Source: Enoplolaimus lenunculus (lineage: Eukaryota; Nematoda; Enoplea; Enoplida; Thoracostomopsidae). From it: a stretch of DNA of 64,000 bases. The notes beneath the pieces were generated by a model. That model was given only the letters and a program-made list of their open reading frames with translations. It was not told the origin of the DNA and did not search any database. This document shows, one piece after another, positions 1-11,000 of the stretch (position 1 is its first letter; each line of letters begins with the position of its first letter). The stretch covers positions 186,001-250,000 of the forward strand of contig JASANG010001014.1 of NCBI GenBank assembly GCA_030248215.1. Reading direction: 5' to 3'. The translations under genes and the position numbers were made by a program.

Positions 1-430
1 GCCCGATAGGACATGGGACTGGGGTCCCACAGGAACTAAGCTTTGCCGGAAGAGGAACAGGAATTGAGTTTTTCGTAGGAACTGGAACCGGAATATGAAA
101 TATTTTTCATCACCGAATTACTGCTCAACTATTTTGAAAACTAGTCAAAAAGTGCCTTAAGAAAATTTTCAGCAATCTCATCATGAAGTTTGGAAAAATA
201 CCAGATTTTTAATATAACGGCTTATTAACAAAACTGAACTGATTGCAAAAACACTTGTTTCGAAATAACATTTTTTTCCAAGACAAAGTTTCTGACATTT
301 AAGTGATTGCGAATGGTTTGCCACAAATCTGTAAAAATTCCTGTTTCTGCGTCTTTGAATGTAGCAACAAGATGAAGAATTGATGTTTTGCAGAAATTCT
401 AGGCGGAACAGGAATTATGATGGAACCCTG
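1..430. repeat. hAT-like MITE remnant, left part cut by the window edge
   Basis: This stretch is rich in GGAAC and GGAAT motifs such as GGAACTGGAACCGGAAT and ends in GGAACCCTG at 430. That end is the complement of the CAGGGTTC start seen at 4085, so it looks like the right end of a non-autonomous element of the same family. No coding potential was recognised. Bases 431-766 hold nothing that I recognise. Confidence 0.4.
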
Positions 431-766
431 ACATGTCATTAGTTATGAGTACAGCTGCCGGTAATTTGCATAATCATATGAAAACGATAATCATTAAGCG
501 TAGAGATGTATGTTCATTTATTTGTTCATGGTTTTGCAGTAAAGATTTTCGTTTTACCAAAACACAAGGGCGAACGGTAGGGGTTAGAGGGGATATTTCA
601 CTCCTTAGAACTTGCAGTTGCGAAAAAATTTGCGGGTTTATACAACAAAATTTCCTAATTTCGGTTGAACCTTGCTGCTTGCTTCGCTTGCGCTTTTCAC
701 AACGCCCCTGTTGTGCTTCGACGTTTCTTAAACGTATCGTGTGTTGTATATTCCTAAATCTGGCAA

Positions 767-1010
767 CAGGGTGCGACCGGAATTTCGATTAGAATCCCGA
801 TTCAAAACGAGTTTCGATTCCGATTACGATGGCACAATCAGTCGGGATCGGAATTTTGAAATTCTAAGCTTACTTGAGGTGATATGTTGCATTAAAATTC
901 TGTATCATTTAGCTGTTAAATTTATTTTCATGGTTAGTATTTGCGGTACTTTTGATAATGTGAACATTGACTCAATTGAAAAAGAATATAAGAGGTTCAT
1001 GTGTAATCGT
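767..1010. repeat. hAT MITE fragment, CAGGGTGC family
   Basis: It starts with CAGGGTGCGACCGGAATT and carries GATTCCGATT-type repeats that closely match the start of the complete copy at 3602. The right terminal repeat is not found, so the copy is truncated. Confidence 0.45.
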
Positions 1011-1059
1011 CCATTTTTGACTGGATAATGCAGTTACTAAATACTAGAAATTAGGAAGT

Positions 1060-2240
1060 AGCAATAGAAGTGTGCTACCGAGAAAACGACGTTCACAAGG
1101 CGGAGTTCTCTCACCGCTTTTGCGGGTGATGGTCATCGATTCTTTGATTCAAGGATTGAAATGCAAAAACATATCTGTCAGGCTTATTCCGATGATGTTG
1201 CAATATTTTGTACAGTCTGGCAACCTAATCCAGTTACCAGACGAGCAAATGAGTCGCTGAAAATAGTAGGAAGTGGCGTCTAGAAATTATGTTTGACGTC
1301 TTACCTACGGATATAGCGGTCTATAAAGAAGCTACCGGATGGTGTTCAAGGCTTCGTTTTGCAAATTTGGAAAAATTATTTTATACTTCATGGAACAATT
1401 TCTAGCATTGTGATCAATAGAATTCCGTTTGTAAATGTACTAACTGACCTCGATGTTACAGAACATATAGATACTTGTTTTCTGTTGCCCATGCAGAATG
1501 TGTCACTAATGGGTCAAGAATTGAAAGTGGCATTAACACAAATAGAGGCACCGGGGCTAATGTTTTCATTGATAATGTAATATGCTTGTGTCTGTCTCTC
1601 TTTAGGGCAAGTTTCGTCGGTTTGCCAAGCAGACATTTTGGCTATTGAGGAAGCTGTCTCAGAATTTAATCAAGCGAGGTGTTAGACAGAAAATAAGTGT
1701 CATTGCTAGAACATAAGACCTTTCAGTTATAAATAAAGTCTCATATGGTTTAAAGGTCATTCGGCTAACCATGGAATTAATGATATGGCTAATAAATTAG
1801 CTAGGATCGGAGCTGGAATAACATGTGATCCAAAATTGGTTTATTTCACGCAATAATCAAAGATGGCGAGGGCTGAACATTAGCCAAACTACAAAGAAGT
1901 TCTTTAGTAAACTGGAACCGAAATATACTAACTTCACTGTGCGACTCAATAGAACTAGGGCTAGATTACTAACACGATTAATTACTGGACACTGTTAACT
2001 AAATAAGCATAATGTAGAAATAACTGTTTCTAATTCGAGTATTTACGACTGTTGTGGAATGGAAAAAAGTCTGTTCAGCACGTCTGAACTTGATGTTCGG
2101 TTTATAGCGCAGTTTTCGATAGTGTCTATAGATCACACACGTTGAATAAAATTGACAATAATATAAGGAACTGAATAGGTTCATAACAGAGTCATCAAGA
2201 TTTTAGTTTGGTTATTCGAGTGTTCAGAAATTGTGTAACG
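1060..2240 (+). mobile_element. Decayed LINE 3' end (RT tail, RNase H, C-terminal zinc motif)
   Basis: Broken frames read in order like the end of an I-group LINE ORF2. A reverse transcriptase start (GGVLSPLL) lies near 1093. RNase H-like pieces follow (QADILAIEEAVSEFNQA near 1625-1677, then HSANHGINDMANKLARIG near 1758-1810). The C-terminal part has LLTRLITGHC near 1968-1995 and a CRCCGMEKS motif near 2045. Many stops and frame changes show an old, dead copy. The clade is inferred from RNase H combined with the LTRLITGHC/CRCC tail and is not certain. It could have inserted upstream of, or into an intron of, the PHF12-like gene. Confidence 0.6.
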
Positions 2241-2723
2241 GACCACTGTGTCTAAACACCTTGAGGTTTCTTTTTTCAATTGATGTCTACCTATCTAATA
2301 CAAATTATATTTCTGTATAGTTGCAAAATTCCGCTTTAAATTTGCAGTTCTAATTATATTAATTGAAATGATGTGTTCTCGTAAAATGATCATCTTTTAT
2401 TGTTGTTAAGATTAAGTTTTCGCATATGTGCTTTAAGCATCGTGTGTTAAAATTGGAATAGGCATCGGCAAAGTTTTGGTATCGGCTCATATTTAACGAA
2501 AACCTTTTTTAATTATCTCCCGTGCAAAATTTCTACGGTTCGCCCATGTCTGTACGTGTCAGATATACAGTCTTAGCGTAACGTGGCGGCCGACGTCACA
2601 TAATTAGTTTTGTATTTGAAGATTTTTTAATTTTCTGCCCAGTTTTGAAAGCCAATTGATAACGTTGCATAATATTGAATTGTTTTTTTATAAAGTCTAA
2701 AATAACCGTTCTGTTATTGTTAG
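2241..2723. other. Gene-free spacer
   Basis: AT-rich sequence with no coding frame, repeat pair or regulatory motif that I can support. Confidence 0.4.
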
Positions 2724-2975
2724 CTGAATCCACAACTAGCGACGACTGTTCAGAAGCCGCTAGTTCAGTCAGTCTTGACTCGACGAATGGCGTACAAGAA
2801 CAGAAGCAACACTATTCCCAGTCGTTAGTTGAAGTTGAATGGTGTTATCCGGGATATTATGGACGAAGAAACAAAATTGCTCGCCGACTGGTACCTTGGA
2901 CAGCGCGAGTTGGCGAAGAGCTTAACATTCGATGGAAGAGCAAAAGTTTAAAAGCGAAAATTATTCAGTTTATTG
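2724..2975 (+). CDS. Candidate upstream exon, possibly of the PHF12-like gene
   Basis: An open stretch lies between a pyrimidine-containing AG acceptor (TTATTGTTAG) and a GTACGA donor. It begins with a Ser/Thr/Asp-rich segment (ESTTSDDCSEAASS) and passes to a basic segment (GRRNKIARRLVPW). It starts and ends in phase 1, which is compatible with the next exon at about 5043. The product is not recognised, and the N-terminal PHD finger of vertebrate PHF12 is not in it. It could belong to another gene or be a chance frame. Confidence 0.35.
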
Positions 2976-3089
2976 GTACGAAGATTTGGCTCCAGTTGGT
3001 TTTTTTGTCAAAAATCAAATTCCTTTTGAAGTTTTCTAGCTCTTTTTTCAGTTTACGTTTGTGTGAAAAACTTAAGCTTGTTCAGCAAA

Positions 3090-4078
3090 GCGAAACTCCA
3101 GGCGAGGAGTCGAAAGGTGGATGTCCGTCCGAAAAAACCTCAGGAATCACTGAATCGATTTTGATAAGCTTTTTTTGTTTGAAATTTTATTATCGTGGAG
3201 TGTTAACGACGCATTGGGGTTTTGAAATTTTAAGCCATTTATTACCTACAGGCTAATTTGCATAATTGGTTACGCCTAAATTAGGACTTACTGTATTCAC
3301 TAATTAGATGTAGAAACAATCGAATTTTAGAGATAAAGGGTTTTGGGCACGCGAAATCGGAATAAACTGTTTACAAACTTCTAAAACCAATAATTTAAAA
3401 GTTAACTAATAGCTAATTTGCAAATTAGCTAATAATTTATTGGCAAGCCTAAATTAGGACTTTTTACAATATTTCATGGAATATTTGGATTACAAGCAAT
3501 CTAATTTCAGAATTAAAGAGTTGCTGTGTGCGAGGAATCTGAATACGGTGTTTACAAACCTCCAAAAACCTATAATTAAGAGAAAGTAGACGGGTCAAAA
3601 TCAGGGTGCAGTCGGAATTCCGATTCCGATTAGAATTCCGATTCAAAACGAGTTCCGATTCCGATTGCACACTCAATCGGAATCGGAATTTCCACATTTT
3701 CATTTTAGACCTGCTTGTTATGATATGTTGTATAAAAATTCAGCATCATTTATCTATTAATTTGTTTTCGATATGTTGACTTATCAATAATTGATTGTAG
3801 TTTAGCTTTACAGAACCAAAAAAGATTGCCAATTTGTTCGGCGACATTTTTAAGAATTGTTGAAAGCCAACAGACACAACTATAAATATTATATTTGTTA
3901 ATACAAATTATCCGTATAGTCACAAATTTTGTAGTTCCGATTTTGATATAAATTTTCTGTTCCGATTCCGGTATAACCCAGTTCCGCTTTGCACCTTGGC
4001 CAAAATATGCGTTTGTGAAGTGTAAGCGTGGTAGGTTTCGAGGTTAGCTCAATACATGTAGTTCCGCTACGACTGGTG
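3090..4078 (+). mobile_element. HINE/Helentron-like non-autonomous element, interrupted copy
   Basis: The sequence from about 3090 (GTCGAAAGGTGGATGTCCGT) matches the copy at 9881-10953. It has about two of the roughly 170-bp internal units (TTAGCTAATTTGCAAATTAG type, near 3240 and 3406). The matching right end (AGCTCAATACATGTAG, then CTACGACTGGT) appears at 4044-4078. A complete hAT MITE at 3602-3998 splits it. The family name is an inference from subterminal inverted repeats and the central tandem repeats. Confidence 0.45.
3602..3998. mobile_element. hAT MITE with 8-bp target duplication
   Basis: The terminal repeats are CAGGGTGCAGTCGGAATT on the left and the matching CCGCTTTGCACCTTG on the right. 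The flanks are GTCAAAAT (3594-3601) and GCCAAAAT (3999-4006), an 8-bp target duplication with one difference, as expected for hAT insertion. It is about 400 bp long and non-coding. It sits inside the HINE-like element, so it is the younger of the two. Confidence 0.7.
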
Positions 4079-4084
4079 GCACCG

Positions 4085-4783
4085 CAGGGTTCAACGAAAT
4101 TCCTGTTCCGGCCGAAAGACACAGGAACGATAATTTTTTTGCGGTTTTACAGTGAATTGTTGACGAATAACCTTGTTTGAGAAATTTTGTTGAAATTCTA
4201 GTTCTTTTTGCTAGTTTTTGGTCCACAAATTCCGCATATTATAAAGGAGTTGACGCGTGGTTGTGTACGATTTTAAAAATTGGTTAATGAAAACGCAGAA
4301 CATCCGATGATCAACATATTTTATTTTGAGCAATATACCCTGCCCTGTAGGTTTATTACGAGAGTGCTAAGAACAATAGTGACTCATTGGAGAACCTTAA
4401 TATTCGAATCCGGTAAGTGTGTACCGGATACTGGTATGGAATATTCGGCATCATCCTGTTCTTGAGATTTTTAAGGTTTTGTGACATGCTATAATGGCTA
4501 AACCAAAAAATTAAAAATTTTGTCTCAAAAAGTTTCCTGAAACTCAGTTTCTTGTAACAACCTTAGATTATAAAGTATTCGACGCACGTCTTTGCAGATC
4601 CTGAAAAACTAGCTAATGAAAACACAAATAGTTTTTGTTTCTAATTATTATTTAATTATAGTCAATGAGCACTCAGTATTTCGGTATGGCAGTATATTTG
4701 CCATTTTGGTTCTGCTCCTGGTCTGGCGGAAAATGAATTCCTGTTCGTGCTTCCTGTAAAATGTAGTTCCTGCTGGAACCGTG
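4085..4783. repeat. Possible hAT-like MITE, CAGGGTTC family
   Basis: It begins CAGGGTTCAACGAAATTCCTG and ends near CTGGAACCGTG, an approximate inverted terminal repeat. No clear target duplication is visible. The interior is AT-rich with no reading frame that I support. Confidence 0.4.
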
Positions 4784-5042
4784 CTAAGTATATACACTAA
4801 AACTGGATCAACTCTGTTTATTGTCCACAATTACGCTCTATAAAATAAAGTACACTTTTTAACTGTGTGAAAAGCATTCCTTACAAAAAGCAGGTCACAT
4901 TATAATCATTTTTGTACGCACCAGTTCTATGTTTATTCGGGTATAATTTGCTTTATAACCGGGTTAAGTAGAAAGATTTAAGCGAGTGTAATGCCCACAA
5001 TGCCTGCTAAGATTCTTTCAGGAATATTTTACACTATTGTAG

Positions 5043-8000
5043 ATCCCTCTGAAAACAAGTCCGTAGCTGCTACTTCCGCGGCGCATAGTGAAATATCTGC
5101 ATTGGCTCTCATGGCTTATGCGGCAAGCGTCATTAATTCTAAAGAGTTCGAACTTCCTGTCAGTGTTGATGTGATATACTCGGGTACTCCTGGTATGTGT
5201 ACTGTGATGAATTGCACTGAAGTTGTAAGCTGTATGTGATAATAACGTTAAACATGTTGTTCACGTCTTTTACTATAAACGTGATAAAATTACTGTTAAG
5301 CATCCTAGTTCCAGTATCTGTTAATTTCAGATTTTCAGCATTTTAGTTTCAGGATTTGAATTTTTGAACAGCTTTTCTCAAAATCGAAACAAACGTTTAT
5401 TTACCGCAACGGCGTAGCGAGAAAAATTACTTCAGGGGGCCATGACCTCTTATTGTACACTTTAATATTTTAAAACACGGTCATAGAAGCAAGATCTTGT
5501 TTGAGAAATTTTCATAAGGGTTGTTTCCATTACCATATTACTTAAAATTTTCAAACATTTTCGGGTGGATTTTTCACTTTACCAATTAAATACGAGACTG
5601 GTAATGGCTGACATTTTTAAATTTCAGGTGAAGAGTCGACTAGCTCTTGGCATCGCGACGAAACTAAACCGTACGATTTTGATGTTAACGGTCTTATTCC
5701 CAAACAAACTAAAGTTTGCTTTAGATGTAACAGGTATGCCCATGAGTAATAGAAAACGTTAACTGTCCCAGTGCAAAAATTTCAACAACGCAGCATAATC
5801 ATGTTCTCAGAAACGAAGCTCTCTTATAAATATTTTATAACAGTCTGTCGTGTGTTAAATGTGTTTTTGATTCATTTTTTGGCGCATTTACCCATATAGT
5901 ATTAAACACTTATGTTGATTGTGTTGCGTTCCACAATGCGAATTTCCCATAAAAATGGAAAATAAATTTCTTGTTTGGAATTATAAAAGTATCCTTAAAT
6001 CTTAAGTTCATTGTCACTAGAAGCTTATAAAATTTAAATGTTTCTATTCATTTTAAGGTCGTGTCTATACTCTCAACTTATCCAGTGTGGCTTTTGCTCT
6101 TTGCTGTTTCACGGTGAATGTCTGGATCCACCTTTAGCTGGAGTTCCCAAAGAGAAGTGGATGTGTCCTAACCATCTGGAACACTTCCTGGTATGAACAC
6201 GTTGCTGTAATTTCAGACCTGGTTATTGTGTTTATTTAGCATCGCCGTTGGCCGCTATACGCGCGGAACCATTCCTCCAGTATTAAGGGCTTCACTGAAA
6301 ATTTTGTTCCGGGTAGCATTCGGGATATAGCTGTAATGAATATTTTCAGTATTGAAGTTGCTGGTATTATTATTATTATATTATTATTATTACTATGAAA
6401 GCACATTGGTCACATTTTTGAAAATGGGGGCGAACTTAATAATTTTGTATGGAAAATTTTTAACTAAAAAGAGTGATTAGTCACGATAATTATAGTGACT
6501 CCAAGTGTGTATTTCTGTTTCTGAAGAACTATGCAACTCCTGTTCGTATCGTAGCCGAATTTTAGGAACGCTGCGTGTCGCTTAACTATCTGCTGATTCG
6601 CGTGTTAAATCATTAGAGTTATACTTGTGTTTACAGGATAGCAAATTTTTGACGAGCCTTAGTTATACGGAACGAGCAAGTTTATGGCAGAAACATGCAC
6701 AACAGCCCGTTTTGGATCATGCCAGTGACATAATCTTGAGATTTCTACGTAAATGTCGAAACCAACGGCCTCCATACAAATATCGCCGATTTAAACGAGT
6801 GGATCCTGCGAAACTTGCAAAGGTATGTTTCGGTGGACATTGATACGAAACGTCGCGAACAGTAGTTAACTCCGGGGTGACATATGTAATTAAAGCTGCA
6901 TTTAATGAATGGAGAGGACTTTGTTGAGCTTCCAAATGATGAGCCGTTGCCAATGTTCTCAGTGTTTAACTTACGGAGGATGCTAGAGCGAACGGCTTTC
7001 ACCAACTTGGGGTTGTTTTACCAATGTTAGGAGGCCGCAATATTGGTGAAGAAGGTTTCAAATCGAGTCTACTTATAGAAATATAAATAACCAACTTTGA
7101 AAATTGTCTTTTTCCGTATTTAAAATTGTTTTACAAGTGAAACCTGGCCATAAATCTTTTCTTTTGCAAAACCAATCTGTACTTGGTTAGTAAAACCTCT
7201 GGTTACAAACTAAAAATTTTGGCGTTACCTGAATACCTACAAAATTCAACGAAATTGTGAAAAACTTGGTAAAAGCTCTAGGCTACAACTCGAAAACAAC
7301 CGAGACCGAAACTTTTTAGTCTCGGTTTGTTGGTCTCAGTCTTCAGTCTCAGGTTTATGCCGAGACCGCCCATCCATAACTGTCGTTGCGCCACAATATA
7401 AATCAGGGATCACCATTTTATCTGACGCAAGATTTCTCAGCTTGCACCAGCGTGCGCCCGCTGAATAATTATTACCGTTAGATTTTACTTAAAATGCGAA
7501 AATATAATATTGGAAATCGAAACGGAAGTTAAAACAGCTAAAATATACCGGCCCCACTGTCTGAATCGAGCACTAAGTTCATGATGAAATCCGCGCGAAA
7601 AATCTTTAGTTATTGATCTATTGACTTGACATTATTCCACGTCTTATTTTTGACATTTTCAGATTCCTGACGCAGTTAAACAGTATTATGCCAAGCCAGT
7701 TAAAATACCAACTTCATATCGGTGTGTGCAGGAGACTTTGTTTAGCGACCCTTATCTTAGTTTCGCTGGTCAAGTTCAGCAGCATTCCAACAATATGAGA
7801 TCCAGTTATGCTGATGGACAACTACCCGATTGCAATAAATTTGATTGGCAACATAACACTGATATGTGTTCTTTGGGACCAATGGATAGGAGTGCAATAA
7901 ATTATTCTTGCAATAATTATATGGCAAATAGAAGTGTTGCAATTAAAATTTCTGACTCTGAAAATACACCTAACAATGTTGGAAAGATACTAAACATTAC

Positions 8001-11000
8001 CCATAAGCTGGCGAGTAGTGCGAATTCTGATGCAAGCAAAACTATTTGTGAATCGGATAAGACAGAGAAATGGTTGTTTGATAGTAGATCTGAAACAACC
8101 GCTGTCGATTACAGTATCTCAGAATTTAAGTCTGAACTGTTCAAAAGAGTACAAGCTTTGAAGGCGAATGGCAAGTGCAGGCCAACGGTTCGGTTTTCAC
8201 CGACAAACAACGGCTACCGTGCCACATCGCAAGGTATGTTGAACGAAAATATTTATTTGGTCGTACTTTACACTGAAGCTAGTTAGTTATACGTTACATC
8301 TGAAAGTAAGTTGATCCTTAATTTTTTTCATATTAACTTGTGTGTAACTCAAGAAATTGAAAATTATGAATGCCTCAAAAACTGAATTTCAGTCGCACTA
8401 TCATTTACTGTACTATTTCTTGCTTTGCGGCTTCAGGCAACGTTCGAAATTTGAAACGCAAGCTATCTTTATCTCTATCAGATAAAAATACAGAAGAACC
8501 GTCGAATAAGCGGCAACGATCCTGTTTTGTCAACAATAAAAACGGTATTGTTGGCGGTAAGTTTGTTTTGGCGAACTGATAGGTTATCCAGACCTTGATG
8601 GTTCGCTACCCTCAGTGAGATAATTTTTAGTGTATCTTGTATAATGAACAGTAAAACAAAACAAGCTTTCGAATACTCATGGTGTTGGTTATTTCACTTC
8701 TGTTTAAAACGTTGTAACTGAACAGTGCATTCGATGGTTTCCGACTGAGTGTGGGCTTCAACCGTGGGAAATCTTGAGTGAGAGTAATATTTGCGGATTA
8801 AATTACTGTTTTTAATGGAAAATCTCGTTTAACTGGGCTTGATCACCTGTTTATAACTACATGTAAACACGCTCTAGACGCTTATCTAGTGCGTTATAAC
8901 TGACAAATTGTGCAAAAAAAGTGTTTGAATTCCACCTAAATTTAAATTTTTAAAGCTAAGAATAAGGGGGCTTTGGTTAACTAACAACATTTATATTTGT
9001 AGCACCCAATGGCATTTCAAGTTCACTATATTTTCATTTTGAAACGGCTGAAACTATGTTATCCAGACAAAGTAGACGTACACGCTTTGCAAACCGACCG
9101 GATGTTATACTGCCGACTGTTAAAAATACACTGCGTTGCTGGATTTGCAGTAGGTAAGATAAACAATCCACATATTTTGATATTAATTTGTTCAATGAAT
9201 CTGATTGGCGGACACAGCAGTTTTGTATTGTTGAAATATTGTGATTAGCTGATGTTTGCTGAAAACTTGCCAGTGGATGCTCGCTTACATGACGAAGGCC
9301 CTCCTCGTTATGGATTGCCGCCGGTTCAGCTGTTTAAGCACTTTCAAAACATAACCATACGTAGGAATGGTAAGAATTTTGTGGCGAGGTCTTTTTAATC
9401 AAAATTTTGACTGTGAGTAATTGGGAAGATTCAGTGACAAACTACAGGCGTCAATTCTCAAATTGGGTTTATTCAGAGTGTCAAATATCGATAGTGATTG
9501 GATTCAAAATAATTCGTTTAAAATTGTGGGTACGGTTTGAGTTCTATCTTGTTTTAAAATTTGTCTTAGCTTGCAACCATGGAGAGACGACAAATAATGA
9601 ATCTGGATTAGTTTCATATGATGGTGTTAAAGATTTATTCATAATACATAGTATGCGGGTACAGCAGCATTGTACATCGGTTTACTGTAGCGCAAATTCT
9701 GTATTACTCTAGGCCTACACGCAACCACAATGTTGCGAGATGTGACTACTGCTGTTATGTTGCTCATGCTGCATGTCTCCCTTCTAAACACGTGAGGTGC
9801 CACCGATGGTCGTGTCCTAGGCATTCTGCGACTTATCAGGTAAGTTTAGCTCCATTGCGTGTTTGTAATTCCCTGTAATTATTGAGCGAAGCGAAAGTCC
9901 GAACGAAGCTCGGAGTTTCGTGAAGCATTATATGTTTTGTACTTGGGGGTCGAAATGTGGATGTCCGTCCGTCCGAAAAGAATCTCAGGAACGGCTGAAC
10001 CGATTTTGATAAACTTTTTTTGTTTGAAAACCAATTATCCTGGGGTGTTAACCTCGCATTGGGGTTTTAAAATTTTAAGCCGTTTATTAGCTACAGCTAA
10101 TTTGCATAATTAATTAAGCCTAAATTAGGACTTTCCACAATATTTCAGTAATTATTACAGTTAGAAGCAATCTAGTTTTAGCATTAAAGGGTTTTTGGGC
10201 GCGAGGAATCTGCGCAGACTGTTTACAAACCTCCAAAACCGATAATTGAGCAGTTAGCTAATAGATAATTTGCATATTAGCATAGTTTATAAGCCTAAAC
10301 TAGGACTTTTTACAATATTTCACTAATTATTAAGATTAAAAGCAATAAAACTTCAGCACTAAAGGGTTTTTAGGTGCGAGGAATTTGAATAAATTGTTTA
10401 CAAACATCCAAAACCGATAATTGAATAGTTAGCTAATAGCTACATAATTTGCATATTAGCTTAATTGACAAGACAAAACTATGACTTTTTAAATTATTTC
10501 AATTTTTATTAGGGTTTACTGAAGGTTTTTTAGCTAATAGATAATTTGCATATAAGCATAATTGACAAGCCCAAATTAGGCGTTTTTACAATGTTTCACT
10601 ATATTATTAGGGTTACAAGCAATCTAATTTCAGCAATAATGGGTATTCGGGTGCGAGGAATCTGAATGAATTGTCTACAAACCTTAAAAACCGATTATCG
10701 AATAGTTACCTAATAGATAATTTGCATATTTGCTTAATTGACGAGACAAAATTAGGACTTTTTAAATTATTACAATAATTATTAAGGTGGCTGAAGGGTT
10801 TTTGGGTGCGAAGAATCTGAGGAAATTGCTTACAAACCTCCAAAACCGATAGATGAATAGTTAGCTAATAACTAATGTGCATATTACCTTAATTGCTTAC
10901 GTGTGTTCGAGCTTCGCTCAATACTTGTAGTCCCACTACGACTGGTATAATAAGATATTTCTGTTTTTGAATTGAGTTCATATAGCGTTTGCGTTCTTTT

